From positions 134,478,001 through 134,542,000 of the forward strand of contig JBITNC010000001.1 in assembly GCA_050084985.1 (NCBI GenBank): a stretch of DNA of 64,000 nt, read 5' to 3'. The DNA comes from Nageia nagi (taxonomy: Eukaryota; Pinophyta). Positions 12,646 through 24,200 of this stretch are shown here, in pieces; positions within the stretch are counted from its first letter, which is position 1; each line of letters opens with the position of its first letter. A program made the position numbers and the translations under genes. Below the pieces are notes generated by a model. The model did no database searches. It saw nothing but the letters and a program-made list of their open reading frames with translations, and had not been told where the DNA came from.

Positions 12646-13560
12646 ATGAAGTAGAGTGCCATAGAAAAACTAGCATGAATATTTTTCTTTCCTTTGTAGT
12701 TCTTTACATTTCCATTACCTTTGTTTTTTCCTTCTCTTTTCTTTTTGTAGCAATCAAATTCTTTGTGACCTTAAATGCCATAATAGTTACAATTACCATC
12801 AAAATTTTCCTTAGGATAAGGAATGTTTACTTTACCTTTTCCATCTTTTTATCTGAATTGGTTATTATTGTCATTGTTCTTGCTACTATGGTTGTTGTTT
12901 CTGTTGTTCCTATTGCTATTGTAGGCATTACCTCTTTTTTCAAACCTTTTGGAGGAAGAAGGATAAAATTTCTTTTGATGGTTGAACTTCTTCTTGAAAG
13001 GAGTTTTAGTTTCTTTAAGAGTAATTTTATTATCCTTAGGAGAAGAAATCAACATCTTATTGTTAAAGGTTTCCTCATGCTTCAAAAGGTGACTTGAAAG
13101 GTTCTCAAAGGAGAAGACTTCTTCTTCATCATCAAACCTTATTTCCATAACTGTCACAAAGTTTTCAAATATTAAAGAAAGGCTTTGAAGAATGATGAAG
13201 ACCATAAACTAATCATTGATCCAATTACACCCACAAGCAATAAGTTGGATCCTTAGGTAAATGATTTTGTTTAAGTAGATAACCACATTTTCACCTTCCC
13301 CTTGACAAGATTGAAGCAACTTTTTGAAAATGGTAAACCTTCTTGAAAAGTTTGAACCAAGGTAGATTTGTTTAAGCTTATACCAAGCTTTCTTTGCTAA
13401 GGTTGAAGAGAAAATCATCAAGAACACATCATCTAAAATTGCATGGTAAATTATGGAGGTTGCCAACTCATTCTTTGTGTTGTAAGCCTTTAGTGCCTTC
13501 TCATCTGTAAGAGGTACAAGATTCTCATTCATGGTTTACCAAAACTTCCTTTCCCATAAT
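12646..13560 (-). pseudogene. Ty1/copia gag, decayed
   Basis: Two open stretches make up most of the gag. The first, 13532-13209 (107 codons, Met start), resembles the UBN2-type gag core: KAWYKLKQIYLGSN, FKKLLQSCQGEGENV, LRIQLIACG. The second, 13205-12849 (118 codons), continues with DDEEEVFSFENLSSHLLKHE and a basic, Asn-rich tail. A zinc knuckle follows as CNYYGI, stop, GHKEFDC. The usual second Cys is Tyr, so metal binding would be lost. The two open stretches are separated by only a few bases, so one ancestral frame is likely. Confidence 0.85.
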
Positions 13561-14559
13561 TTGGCTCTCATCAAAGGTTCCCAAATCCCATAGTTGGAAC
13601 CATAAAGAATGTGTTTGGGTAAAAAGGATTCTTCCATTTGCTACACAAGAATGTGAAATAATAAGCATGTGGTTTTAACAAACAAAATTAAATGTTACAT
13701 TTTAATCAAGTAAATAATACATGTCATATTTAACACTAAATATATGCTTGATTTGATTCACAAGTGCAAATATTTTACGATTCAAATAATAACCCATGTA
13801 ACCATATACATTTTTCATTTCAAGAACTGTAAATGTAGAGTGACATTATTGAAGCTTATTTTCTTGTTTAAAATTAAATCTTCACCTGGATGCCCACACA
13901 AAAGGAGCCTAGGTCCTACCAATCCTCAACCAGTTCCCCTTAGGTAGCAATATACTCTCATAAGGAGAAGTACTAGCTATTTTTTAAGGTTCTAATATTT
14001 ATTAGATTAGTCAAATTATTAATCCTGATTAAGTTTCAAGTTCTCCTCCTAGGTTATCAAGATAATCCTTGAATGGACTTGCAGATATGTGATATCACTA
14101 CAGACATACCTATCCACCTATTGAAGTTAAATACAAACCAAAAAAGGACTTAGGGGCAATTGAGAAATATGAACTTTTCACCATTTATATCATCAAACTT
14201 AAAGGCTCCAATCTACCTGTCCTCACCTCATGGCTCCCCAAACAAGTCATGTTACAAAATGTATATGCAAATTATTCATTTTAGGGGGTTGCTCATTTCA
14301 ATGTTTGCATTTTTTATTGCAGAAGAAAATAAATCAAAGTGTAAAACATGAAGTAAAATAGCACAAATAAAAACATCATCCATTCAAAATTTTGAAACCT
14401 AAGTGTCCAATGTGTTTTATTTACCAACCCCTAAAGGACATCTTTACATTAATCTTAATTTTGCACAAGTTATTTTTGCAAAAAAAAAAACTTAAAACAT
14501 AAGCATGTATTAATTCCAAAAATTTGCATAAGTTATCTTTGAATGAAGGATAAATACTT

Positions 14560-14720
14560 AACATGCATCTTTTAAATTAAGGTATTAAGTTCTAAGCATG
14601 CAACATTAACTTAAAAATTTAAGTCCTAAGCATGCAACAATAACTTAAAAAAATTAAGTACTAAACATGCATTTATTAACTTTTAAATAATAAGAATTGA
14701 CTTAAAAAATTTTAAGCCTT
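14560..14720. repeat. Short tandem repeat, about 34 bp
   Basis: The phrase TAAGCATGCAAC (later TAAACATGCAT) recurs near 14594, 14628 and 14663, separated by TTAA-rich spacers. It lies in the copia leader. Confidence 0.65.
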
Positions 14721-15375
14721 AGGCATGTAGTATTTGATTGATAGACTTGTAATAAAGGATCTAAAGAATTTTTTTTAAGTAAAGAATAGAGAATTTCCCT
14801 CTCTTTTACTTAAAAAATCTCAAAGCAACATTATCCTAAAAATGCTAGTTTTCCTTTAAAGAAATACTTTAGTATTTATGAAGGTAAAAAAAAAATTAAT
14901 CTTTGACATTAAAAAAATTACCATCATTAAAAAAACACCCTTCATAATATTGCATCCCCCTTTAACAACAAATAAGTACCAACACTCAATATATTCTTCA
15001 AGTGAATAAGAAAGAATTAATAATCCATCATTTTACTTGTCTATAATTCTTACAAGACATTAAATGATAGGTAGACTCCTTTCATGTTACTCTAAGCAAA
15101 TAAAGAGGGTGAGTAAAATAAATGATGACATGGAAAAAAATAAGCAACATTAAAAAAAATGTGATACACATAAAAAAAGGTGCAACTTAAGGCTTTAACC
15201 AGGAGGGAGGTTGCAGAGTGCACAATCGAGTGCAAAGTTTATGGAAAGGGGATAAAAGGAGTTGGAGGGGTGTGTAAGGTGATACACAAGAGGATTTAGA
15301 GGGTTTTGAGGGCATAGTAGTAGCTAAAGTTTTGAAGGTGTGCAAAGGATGTCAAGGTAGCAATACTAGTAGCTT

Positions 15376-15447
15376 GGATTCATGGCATAATGGCTAGCAC
15401 ATCTGGCTCCAGATCAAAAGGTTATGGCACACATCAAGGTAGGATCA
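15376..15447 (+). pseudogene. Fossil tRNA-Trp (CCA), or tRNA-derived SINE head
   Basis: 72 bases follow the plant nuclear tRNA-Trp layout. The acceptor start is GGATTCA. The A-box-like D arm is TGGCATAATGGCTAGC. The anticodon arm is TCTGG-CTCCAGA-TCAAA with anticodon CCA. The variable region and acceptor end are AGG...GGATCA. Most differences from my recollection of functional tRNA-Trp are G-to-A or C-to-T. The T arm is badly degraded, so it cannot be a working tRNA. It lies inside the leader of the Ty1/copia element, opposite in strand to that element. Confidence 0.7.
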
Positions 15448-16500
15448 AAGAATGTCTAATTGAGATACATTACCCACATCCAAGTATTAGTTGAACAGTA
15501 GGAGTGGACAGAGAAGAGGTTAAGAGCTAAGAAGTGGCACTTATTAGACCAACCATGAGAGCCAAAAAAATATGTAAAAGTCCAACTTGGTGAGTGGGGA
15601 GAAGAAAAGTCCTATTTGGTGATCAAGGAGAAGAGGAAGGTTACAGAGGGTTAGGTGATCCAAAATAAGGATTAGCATGCATTTGAAATGTGGTCTAAGT
15701 AGGAGAGGAACAACTATTATGAGGGGTTTTCTAAACATTTGCAAAGATTCCCAACTCTCCCACGAAGACTACATAGGTTAACTGAGAGGTCTGGGAGAAC
15801 AAGATCATGTGGGAAAAAAAATTCTTCACTTGAGACTCATCAGCTTTCTATGTTTTATGAAATCAAATTTACCACCTAAAAAATGCTACAAGGTAAAAAT
15901 ATCCAAGGGTTTGGGTGCTAGGCTTGAAAAAATTCAAGCATATTGTTTCCAATCTCAAACAAGAAGGTCAAAAGATTATTTTCAAAAGAAAATTTTATTA
16001 TTTTCAACCAAAAGATTTATACAAGGCAATAATATTATTGAATATTATGTTCAACATATTGTATAAATATATTGTAATCATACAAAATGCTCCTCTTTTG
16101 TAGTAAGAACTTAAAAAAAAAATATTTTATAGAATGCAATCACCCACCATTTTTTTTTCTTATAGGTAAATGCTTATGCCTCCATTTTATAGTAATATAT
16201 TGAGCAAAAAAATATAACTAACATAAAAAAAATGTTAGTATATATATATAAAAAATGCACAATAATATATTACTATTTTTAAGCAAATAATAATAACATA
16301 AAAAATGTTAGTAAAAAGAACTAACACATAGCACCAAGTATGTTAGTAACAAGTGATCATTCAAAAAATGGAGAAAATGAGAAAGAGATTATACCTTTAA
16401 ATTGTTTTACCTCAAACAAGAAGAGTAAACCTCCAAAGATGATGAAAAATAGCTTCCAAACCAAGAAGAAGAGCTTCCACACCAAAAAGAAGAGCTACAA

Positions 16501-16518
16501 TGCCAAGCTCTAATACCA
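16501..16518 (-). other. Primer-binding site, initiator-Met tRNA
   Basis: Read on the minus strand this is TGGTATTAGAGCTTGGCA, three bases from the 5' LTR. The plant consensus is TGGTATCAGAGC; one C is changed to T. Confidence 0.92.
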
Positions 16519-16521
16519 AAT

Positions 16522-17051
16522 TGAAGGAACTAACACTAACAAGATAATTCCTAATCAACCAAGATCACATGAAAGCTCACAACTACATCTCACAAACTCA
16601 CAAAGCAATCTCACAACACAAGATGTAAGTGGTTCCTCCAACTAGGAGTACATCCACTAACTAGATCTTTACTTCAATCACAAATACAACTCTCTTACAA
16701 TCCTCTGAATCTCAATTCCTACACTTCTATCCTATAGCCTCTTAATCTCAACTCCTACACTTCTATCCTATAGCATAACTTTACTCCATAATTGGTATAT
16801 GATAGCAAAGAGGGAGCCTTCTATTTTTAGGTCAAAATCCCTCTTTAGATCACCCTTTTATCCAATGTACAATAGCATGACATGCACATCCTTTTACCCA
16901 AGGGGCATGCTCATGACATGGAGTGTAGGACAAGTTACATTATCATATTCACTTAAATACTTAAGGTATCAAATGATACCCTTAAATATTAGTGAAATTA
17001 CATAGAAGATTTAATACAAACCTTTACAATAATGCATTATACATTCCAACA
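16522..17051 (-). repeat. 5' LTR of the Ty1/copia element (530 bp)
   Basis: It matches the LTR at 8434-8924. It is 39 bp longer because a segment ending CTTCTATCCTATAGC is tandemly duplicated around 16715-16775. Its outer end, ATTCCAACA, abuts the TGCTC half of the target duplication. Confidence 0.93.
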
Positions 17052-18569
17052 TGCTCTAAGTCTAGGAATACACAAGTGGTGATATAAGAACTAGATGGAC
17101 TGAGGACCAATAAGCAACATAAGGAAAATCAACCATCATCAGGTCATAATAAGGCATTGATGTCAAGGCTCCTAAAAATGTTTAAATCTAGGTTAGGAAG
17201 AGGAATGACATCATCCAAAATACCAATCAAGGAAAATAATAAATACCCTAAGAGTTCCTCCCACATAATATCAACACTCACCAAGTAGAATCCTGAATAG
17301 TTAAATATTGAATGAAGAACTCAAGCAAGGAGTAGGTGAAATCACTTGAACCATGTAAACAAAATTTGTACTAGTTTTAAGAGTTGGAAGGCAATGATTT
17401 CAACAACATCAAGTCCAACACATGGGAAGGATTCAAAACTAAGAGGTAGAAGTGAAAAGGCATGTGAGGGCTCATACAGTTAATTAGCAGAAGCAATGAC
17501 ATCATAAATATTAGAAAAATCAATTTTCACTAGTCCCTAGTAGAAGAAGGTGATGACATGAGCAACATAGATTTTGACATCTAGTAATGGTTCAAAGCTT
17601 AAGTTTGAAGGAAAAAAATTCATGCTTGATTCCAAATAAATAGTATATTAAGGTGATAATATCAACAAGGTTTTGATAGTAAGTTTTAAACTAATTATGA
17701 GAGTAAGCAAGTGATGACATCAATAACTAAGTCTAATATCTAAAAGGATGTAAAAGTTAGAGTTAAGCCATGAGAATATATGCAAAGGCCCAGATGGCTA
17801 GTAAAATCACCCAACAACATTCCCTAAGCAACCTAGGATGTAAAAGAGATAGTTACAATAGTGGAGACCACTAGAGGAGTCAATTTCAGGAGGGGAGCAA
17901 TGAGAGAGCACAACTTGGTTAGTAAAACCATGCATGTCACATGAATGGAACACTTGAGTGTCCTAAAGAATTTCTATAGCATTAGTTCTAATTTTCTTTA
18001 AAGACTAGAATTGATTAAATTGGTCAATAATCATGAGTAGTAGTTAAAGCTTAAGTTTAGTTTAAGTTATATTAATACAACATCACATATAAATAGAAGG
18101 AAATTCAATGTAATAAGGCTCATGCATTTAAGTATTTTCCCTTTGTAATGTTACTAAGGTTATTTTTTGAATACAAGTATAACATGTTTAACCTTTCTAT
18201 AATTATTTATCCATGTATGTCCTTAAATGGTTGTGTTATGCTTCATGACTTCATGGATGAATATTAAGTTAGGTTTTGTTAATGTTATATTTGGCTAGGC
18301 TTGTTAGTTATGATGATATGATTTGTGATTGTTAATTTGTATGTCCTTCCATCCATTTTGGTTAAGGAAGCCCACACTAGTTAACGATATTCATTTTAAT
18401 TACTATCATCTATTCTTATCTTTTATCTCTTTTTTGCACCTTACACTTTCAAATGGTAATGTAATAGACCTTTCAGTGAGGAGAATCCGATCCAACGATA
18501 AGGCATTGACCTTCATATCGAAGGTTTAAACATTGGAAAGTAGTTCATTCTTAGTGACTTGATTCATTA
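17052..18569. other. Spacer, no gene recognised
   Basis: Diffuse AT-rich sequence with many GATGACATC-like phrases. It may be the decayed pol part of the Ty3/gypsy element to its right, but I could not align any domain. Confidence 0.4.
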
Positions 18570-19640
18570 TGATTCACGGGTATGTTAATATTACTCAATC
18601 TTGATCAACAACATTTTTAAAGTTTTGCTTAACCTTTTTATCACCACCATTTCATTTGTGCATCTTGTTATTTTTTTATTGAGGGTATTGCTCTTTTTCC
18701 CATTTTGCATACCTTATAATTTTCATATCCCTTGTTGCCTATTTATCTTTTTCATCAAGTACACTCTAATTGAATATGGATCTTTTTAATCCTAAATTCC
18801 CTTCTTCCTTCTTAGCTAGGTTGTAAGCTTCCTCAAGAGTCTTAGGGTTTGAAATATTAACAACTATTTTAATTTTGAGATCCAAAATGATTAAGAATCA
18901 ATGGAATTTCATGTGGCTCTTATCCTTTAGGATATATTTTAGTAGTTTGATGAACTTCTGATAGTATGTTTGAACATTCATTGTCTCTTATTGAAGAGTA
19001 TAGTACTCTTCATATTTTTCATCAATGAAGTAAGTAGTAATGAATCACTTCCAAAACACTACCATAAAATTATTCTACTTCAAATATTGTATTTTATGCT
19101 CCACCTTATAATATTTCCACCATTCTAGAATATAATCTTGAAATTTAAATGTAACCAATGTAATATTCATTTATAGAGAAAGATTCTTCATGGAGAAGTA
19201 CATTTCTACTTCTTCTAACCACCTTTTTGTAGATTTACTATCATGCTCTCCATTAAATTTTGGTATTTGAACCTTCTTTAAATCATTTACTAGTACCTTC
19301 CCAACCTTGTTTTGATTTTCTTCTTTGTGGAGAGGATTATTGGGAGGTACTTACTAATTTTGATTGTTAAGGAGTGTATCAATCAATTCTTGTTATTTAG
19401 CCAATTTCTCTTACAATATTTTGATAGCTTCTACATGATCCTAGTTTTGTTGATTTTGAGATGTACTAGAATTTCTATTTTGGTTATTATTCCTTGTAAC
19501 TCCTTAAGTATGGGTGCCCAAATATCTCCTTGTATATGCCATTTATCTAATAACATAACCATAGTGTTCAATTCGAATATAGAAAATTATATGGATAACC
19601 TAAGTTTCACCATCTAGAAAAACATATAATTCATTTTATT
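18570..19640 (-). pseudogene. Ty3/gypsy gag, decayed
   Basis: Minus-strand reading from about 19310 gives VQIPKFNGEHDSKSTKRWLE, then EVEMYFSMKNLSL, FKFQDYILEWWKYYK, TMNVQTYYQKFIKLLKYI and PKTLEEAYNLA. This is the retrotransposon gag core (PF03732 type) with its F-x-G, WW and Y-x-x-x-F-x-x-L landmarks. It has several stops. It lies immediately inside a primer site and LTR on the same strand, so it is the first gene of that element. No protease or RT can be followed to the left, so the element is truncated or too decayed. Confidence 0.75.
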
Positions 19641-19660
19641 CCACATCTCTTAAACAAATT

Positions 19661-19675
19661 TGGTCTCTGATACCA
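19661..19675 (-). other. Primer-binding site, initiator-Met tRNA
   Basis: Minus-strand TGGTATCAGAGACCA, one base from the LTR end. This is the standard plant Met-tRNA primer site. Confidence 0.88.
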
Positions 19676-20033
19676 ATGTAACTAGTGTTATGCATAGCAG
19701 TGAATATTCACCAATCGACTAATATATGGTTTTTTATATTTAAATATTTTGAACATTCAAACCATAAATATTGCACCATTTAGCTTGAATTTTAGAAGAA
19801 TAAAAAAATCATGGGTTGGATTTCCCATATTTTACTTTTTATTTATAAAGATAAATGCAAATAGCCACCTAAAACTCTTATATTTTTGCAAGATATCACC
19901 TTGAAAATTAAATTTTTTTACTATCTATCGATGAACTAACAAATAATACCCTATATATAAATTTTATAAGACCATTTTAGAGTAATTAAATTACTTTGAT
20001 TTGATGATCATTTTACATTTTTAAGGAATTGTA

Positions 20034-20270
20034 GATGCTCATCACCTAAATATTGCAAATAACTGTTACCTAAATATTGCAGATGATCATCACCTAAAGA
20101 TTGTAGATGTTGATCACCTAAAGATTTCAAATGCTCATCACCTAAGGTATGCATACAATCACCACCTAAGTGTTATAGGCACTCATCATCTAAGGATTAC
20201 AAATGTTCATCATCTTAAGATTGTAGACAATCATCACCTTGAGATTAGAGATAATCATCATTTTCTATAG
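20034..20270. repeat. 24-bp minisatellite, 9-10 units
   Basis: Units of GATG(N)TCATCACCTAAAGATTG type recur at a nearly exact 24-base spacing with about 20-30% variation between units. It lies within the Ty3/gypsy LTR. Confidence 0.9.
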
Positions 20271-20310
20271 CCCATAACATTTTTTAGAGATCTCCAATCG
20301 ATGCAAATAA

Positions 20311-20524
20311 TATACCATTGGATAGAGCTTAAAAAGAACTTTAACATGAGTGGTCACATGACCTCTTTTTAGAAAGGAACGAGTCATCAAAGGCAAAAAA
20401 TATTAACAATTATCTGTAAATGATTGTCAACATTGTTTTTCTATTTATGACTTATTACTTGCTCAAAAGGGATCATGTGACCACTCATTTTAAAGATATT
20501 TTTGAGATCTATCCAATTGTAAAT
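20311..20524. repeat. Imperfect palindrome 1 (hairpin)
   Basis: The arms are centred at 20417. GAGTGGTCACATGACC at 20348 pairs with the GTGACCACTC region ending at 20486, and CCATTGGATA at 20315 pairs with TATCCAATTG ending at 20519. The total span is about 214 bp. Confidence 0.88.
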
Positions 20525-20640
20525 CATTTAAATCAATTGGATACTTGTAACAAAAGTTATGAACTTTAGAACAAGATTGATTTATTTTTATCAATTTTTA
20601 TAGTTTATAATTTTTTTATAGGTCTAATAAATTTAAATTA

Positions 20641-20838
20641 TATACTATTAAATAGATCTTGAAAATACCTTTAAAATGAGTTATCACATGACCCCTTTTG
20701 AGCAACTAATGAGTCATCTAAAGTAAAAAATGCAGATGATTATCTACATTTTTGGCCTTAGATGACTCATTACTTGCTCAAAAGGGGTCATGTGACCACT
20801 CATGTTAAAGGTATTTTTGAGATATATCCAATGGTATA
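20641..20838. repeat. Imperfect palindrome 2 (hairpin)
   Basis: It is centred near 20739. CACATGACCCCTTTTGAGCA at 20685 pairs with TGCTCAAAAGGGGTCATGTG ending at 20794. It is related in sequence to palindrome 1, and both are followed by the same TTATGA(A/G)CTTTAGA tail. The two are therefore a direct duplication about 322 bp apart. Confidence 0.88.
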
Positions 20839-21203
20839 TCATTTAAATTGATTGAATTCTTGTAAAAAAAAGTTATGAGCTTTAGAAAGTGAATACCATC
20901 GTCTATATTTTTTTTAAGATGCTCGTATGTATCCTAACTTGTTGAGATGATCATCTTTAATTACTTTTGGTTTTTGAAGGTATTATTAGTTGGTAGTCTT
21001 TAGTTATGTTTAGAAGCCCATAATAAACTAAATATAAATATAATATCACCAATATTTTACAAAATTTTTAAAAAAAATGATTTATTTCACCACTTACTAT
21101 ACATGATTTTCATACACTTTCTCCATGACTCTAAATCCAATTCATCATATTTTAAAATTTTTTATTTCATCATCTTTCATTATATGTAACACTGAATGTA
21201 ACA

Positions 21204-24200
21204 TTCCCACCATTTATTACACTTGAAAAATACTAATATTTTATACCTATTTGTTATATATATTTTTTACCCATTTATTTATTTCAATTGGACAAATATG
21301 ATCCACATAAGTATTTATATGTCTTGAGCTAGTCGACACTCATGTGGGCAAGATAACCAAAGTTGGATTAGTCAATCCCACATAACTTTTCCTATAGTTA
21401 ACTCTCCTAATAATCACCCTATTGGAGAGATGCTAGTTTCATGACCCCTCCATTCCCAACTACATCACCCATAGTGTTCACTTTGGTCACAACATTATTA
21501 GCTTTCTTCTTCGAACCATATCACCCAAGAGATTGCATTTCCAAGATTATTTATCATCACTTAAAAAATAATCAAGATTATTCATGATCACCCTATGAAT
21601 AACCCTCTACATTAAGTAATGTAGATATAGCATAATTGCCCATGGAACAAGTGTTATAATCTCATATCCAACTTGTATAGGTTTGACTACTAATTTTCCT
21701 CATCAGACAATTGTAGTTTTATCAATTATTACTCCTTTAACATCACCCATTATTGGGATATGAGACACAAGCATGCCTATATCTATTAGATAGGCTCACC
21801 ATTTTATCGATACCCTCATGTCCATATCTTGAGGGACCATAAATTGGATATAAAGATGTTACCTATTGTAGATATCCTAGGTGTTTGGTTTAGTCTAATC
21901 AATTTCTTAATTATGATGAAAACTTCTCTACCTTGAATATGATAGATATGATTAATAACAATTTAATCATCAATTTTCTCTATTTAATAAATATTTAACT
22001 TAGCAATTAGAATTATCCTAAATCTAGGAATACATAAATAATTACATAACAAAGGAACTATTTTAATACAAATAAATGTGCAAGAAATCATCATTTCCAT
22101 AGTTCCATTAACAAATCCATAAATAATTACAATGTACTATGAAAAATATAAAAGCATCAATTTAATAGCTAAAGCACTATTTTAGTATGGGCTTTCTTGA
22201 TTCAATATTATGTTTCTCTATAAAGAGAATAGCCTATGATCTAATCTAGATAATCTAGTATTAGTAAAACTCTATTTTTTTGGAGGTAAGCCATATGTGT
22301 TGAATAATTTTCTATTGTAAAAGGTTTGTGAAGATCCTTATAAACTTCACTTGTTTTATTAATACAAAATTAGCCCATTAATAAAATAAAAAAATAGTTA
22401 AAGCACTAAAGCAAATCAACCATTTTCAAGAAGATAAAATACAAGTGCATAATAGTTTTGTAAATACTATAGATGTAATTATCCCACACATGTTCATAAA
22501 GCATCAATATTGAACTAAAAGCAAGTGAGAGCCAAAAGACATATTCCACACTTTCTTCTAGGAAGGCAGGACAAAGAATAGTTACTCTTGACTTCCCTTT
22601 TTATATAAAGACTTGTTTATCATATTTTAAGGTATCTATGTTCATTTCATCATTTTGAATAATTCATTATGTTAGTTGAAACTTTATCCATAGGTTACCA
22701 TCTATTGTTTTAACATATTCAATGTTCAACTTTGAATGTAATCTCTTATCCTATACATCCTTTAATTAGAATCTTTTAGAGGAAGGTATTTGAATATCAA
22801 CAAATCATATTCTAATTAATAGGAATTACTTATGAAGGTATCCATTATTACCTTTATTATAAGTCTATTATAATTTATATTTCAAATCACTTATGGTTCC
22901 TTTAGCATTATAAGCTAGTGTAATATTTATCTTGATGTTACACCTAGATTATAACTAGGTCTATTTATATTAGTAAATCAATTCCACTTCATTTACTTGG
23001 TTTGTAGTTCACATCAAATTTTCAACATATTCTCTATGTCTTTTAATTTGTATACAAACTCTTATATATTGCCTTCATAGTTTTATTTTAAGTAAGTTTG
23101 ATATCCTAAACATTGAATACAACATTAATAATTGGAACCATTACTTTAAATGATATATTGAATATTATCATTCCAATTGATAGGTAATACTATTGAATAC
23201 ATTAACTTCTTATAGCATATATCATACTTTTATATTTTGTTAATTCACTTAGGTGTATTACTAGATTGATTTATCACTATTTCTAGAATATCTTTAGTTT
23301 GATAATCTGTTAACCATTATTATTCTTACTAGATTATCATTTTCATTGCTAATGAAATTTTATCAATATGAACCATGAATATTTAATAATGAACTATCAT
23401 CTAATTCAAGACCAAGTACATCCTTTCAAAGTCCTTATTAGTATTTTATCAAATCACTAATAGTTTATTCAATTGCCATCTTCACTTGTATTGTATAAAT
23501 TTTCAATAATAAATCCCTTATGACATGTATCATGACCTACAACTTTTAAATTTGTATCTCAAGATCATAATGTTATTTAAGATTTCTAAGTTAACTTGAA
23601 ACATATCCATTGTAAGGTAATACTTTTTATTTCAAGCTTATATATTATTTCCAATTCAAGTATGATCTAGAAGTCATATTCATCTAATATCACTAATAGT
23701 CTAACTTGTAAAGATATCAATTGATATAATTGATTATCCATATTTTATCTCATAAGTTGAATTCAATTGATTTCATTTTCCATCATAGAATATCTAATCA
23801 AAAGTCTCATCATAATTGATCTAAATAAATCCCACTTTATTTTCCACCCTAAGACATCTAAGGAATATTCCCTACAATTTATACATCCAAAGAATAAGTG
23901 AGTTATAATGATCACTTTACAAGATTTACAAATAACTTATTTTCTAACAAGATTACAAGGTGTCAAAACACTAAATTAAAGTACATCAAATAGTCTTTAA
24001 TATTCAAAATATCTCCATAGATCCTTGCTCTCATTCCCTCGACCATTCATGAAACTCAAGTATTTGTTGGCCAAGGTACTGGAAGATGGTTGTAAAATAA
24101 TGAGGATCAAGATAACTTTTTCATGAAATGCAATGCAACTAACACTATATGAATGTATCAACATTTGAAATTTATATAATGTATCCATGCACATCAATAA

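Larger units (their letters stand above)
13561..16500 (-). other. Long 5' leader of the Ty1/copia element
   Basis: About 2.9 kb separate gag from the primer site, where a few hundred bases would be usual. I see no coding homology. The right part (15180-15800) is distinctly less AT-rich and contains the tRNA-Trp fossil. This suggests that a nested insertion may account for some of the length. Confidence 0.55.
8434..17051 (-). mobile_element. Structurally complete Ty1/copia retrotransposon, coding-dead
   Basis: The 8.6-kb element has all structural signals in place. It has two similar LTRs with TG...CA ends (8434-8924 and 16522-17051). A polypurine tract lies against the 3' LTR and an initiator-Met primer site against the 5' LTR. 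The flanking 5-bp target duplication is TGCTT on the left and TGCTC on the right. On the minus strand the coding order is gag, protease, integrase, RT, RNase H, the diagnostic Ty1/copia order. All domains carry stops and frameshifts. The 5' leader of about 2.9 kb is unusually long and may contain nested DNA. Confidence 0.93.
19677..21203 (-). repeat. 5' LTR of a Ty3/gypsy element (about 1.5 kb)
   Basis: The inner end is fixed by the primer site (plus-strand start TGTAACTAGTG). The outer end is placed at ...TGAATGTAACA (21203), giving a TGTTACA start on the element's strand. It contains a 24-bp minisatellite and two hairpins. No second LTR copy was found in the window, so the outer border is provisional. 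Confidence 0.6.

Noticed and set aside
12594-13097. A 167-codon plus-strand open frame
   Set aside because: It is the antisense shadow of the Asn/Lys-rich copia gag and carries no domain.
18475-18545. tRNA-Arg-like phrase (CCAACGATAAGGCATTGACC ... GAAGG)
   Set aside because: The D-arm resembles tRNA-Arg, but the anticodon stem does not pair and no T arm is present; likely chance or too decayed to call.
23997-24197. Minus-strand 66-codon frame in the gene-free stretch
   Set aside because: No similarity to any family, no supporting neighbours, and length expected by chance in AT-rich DNA.
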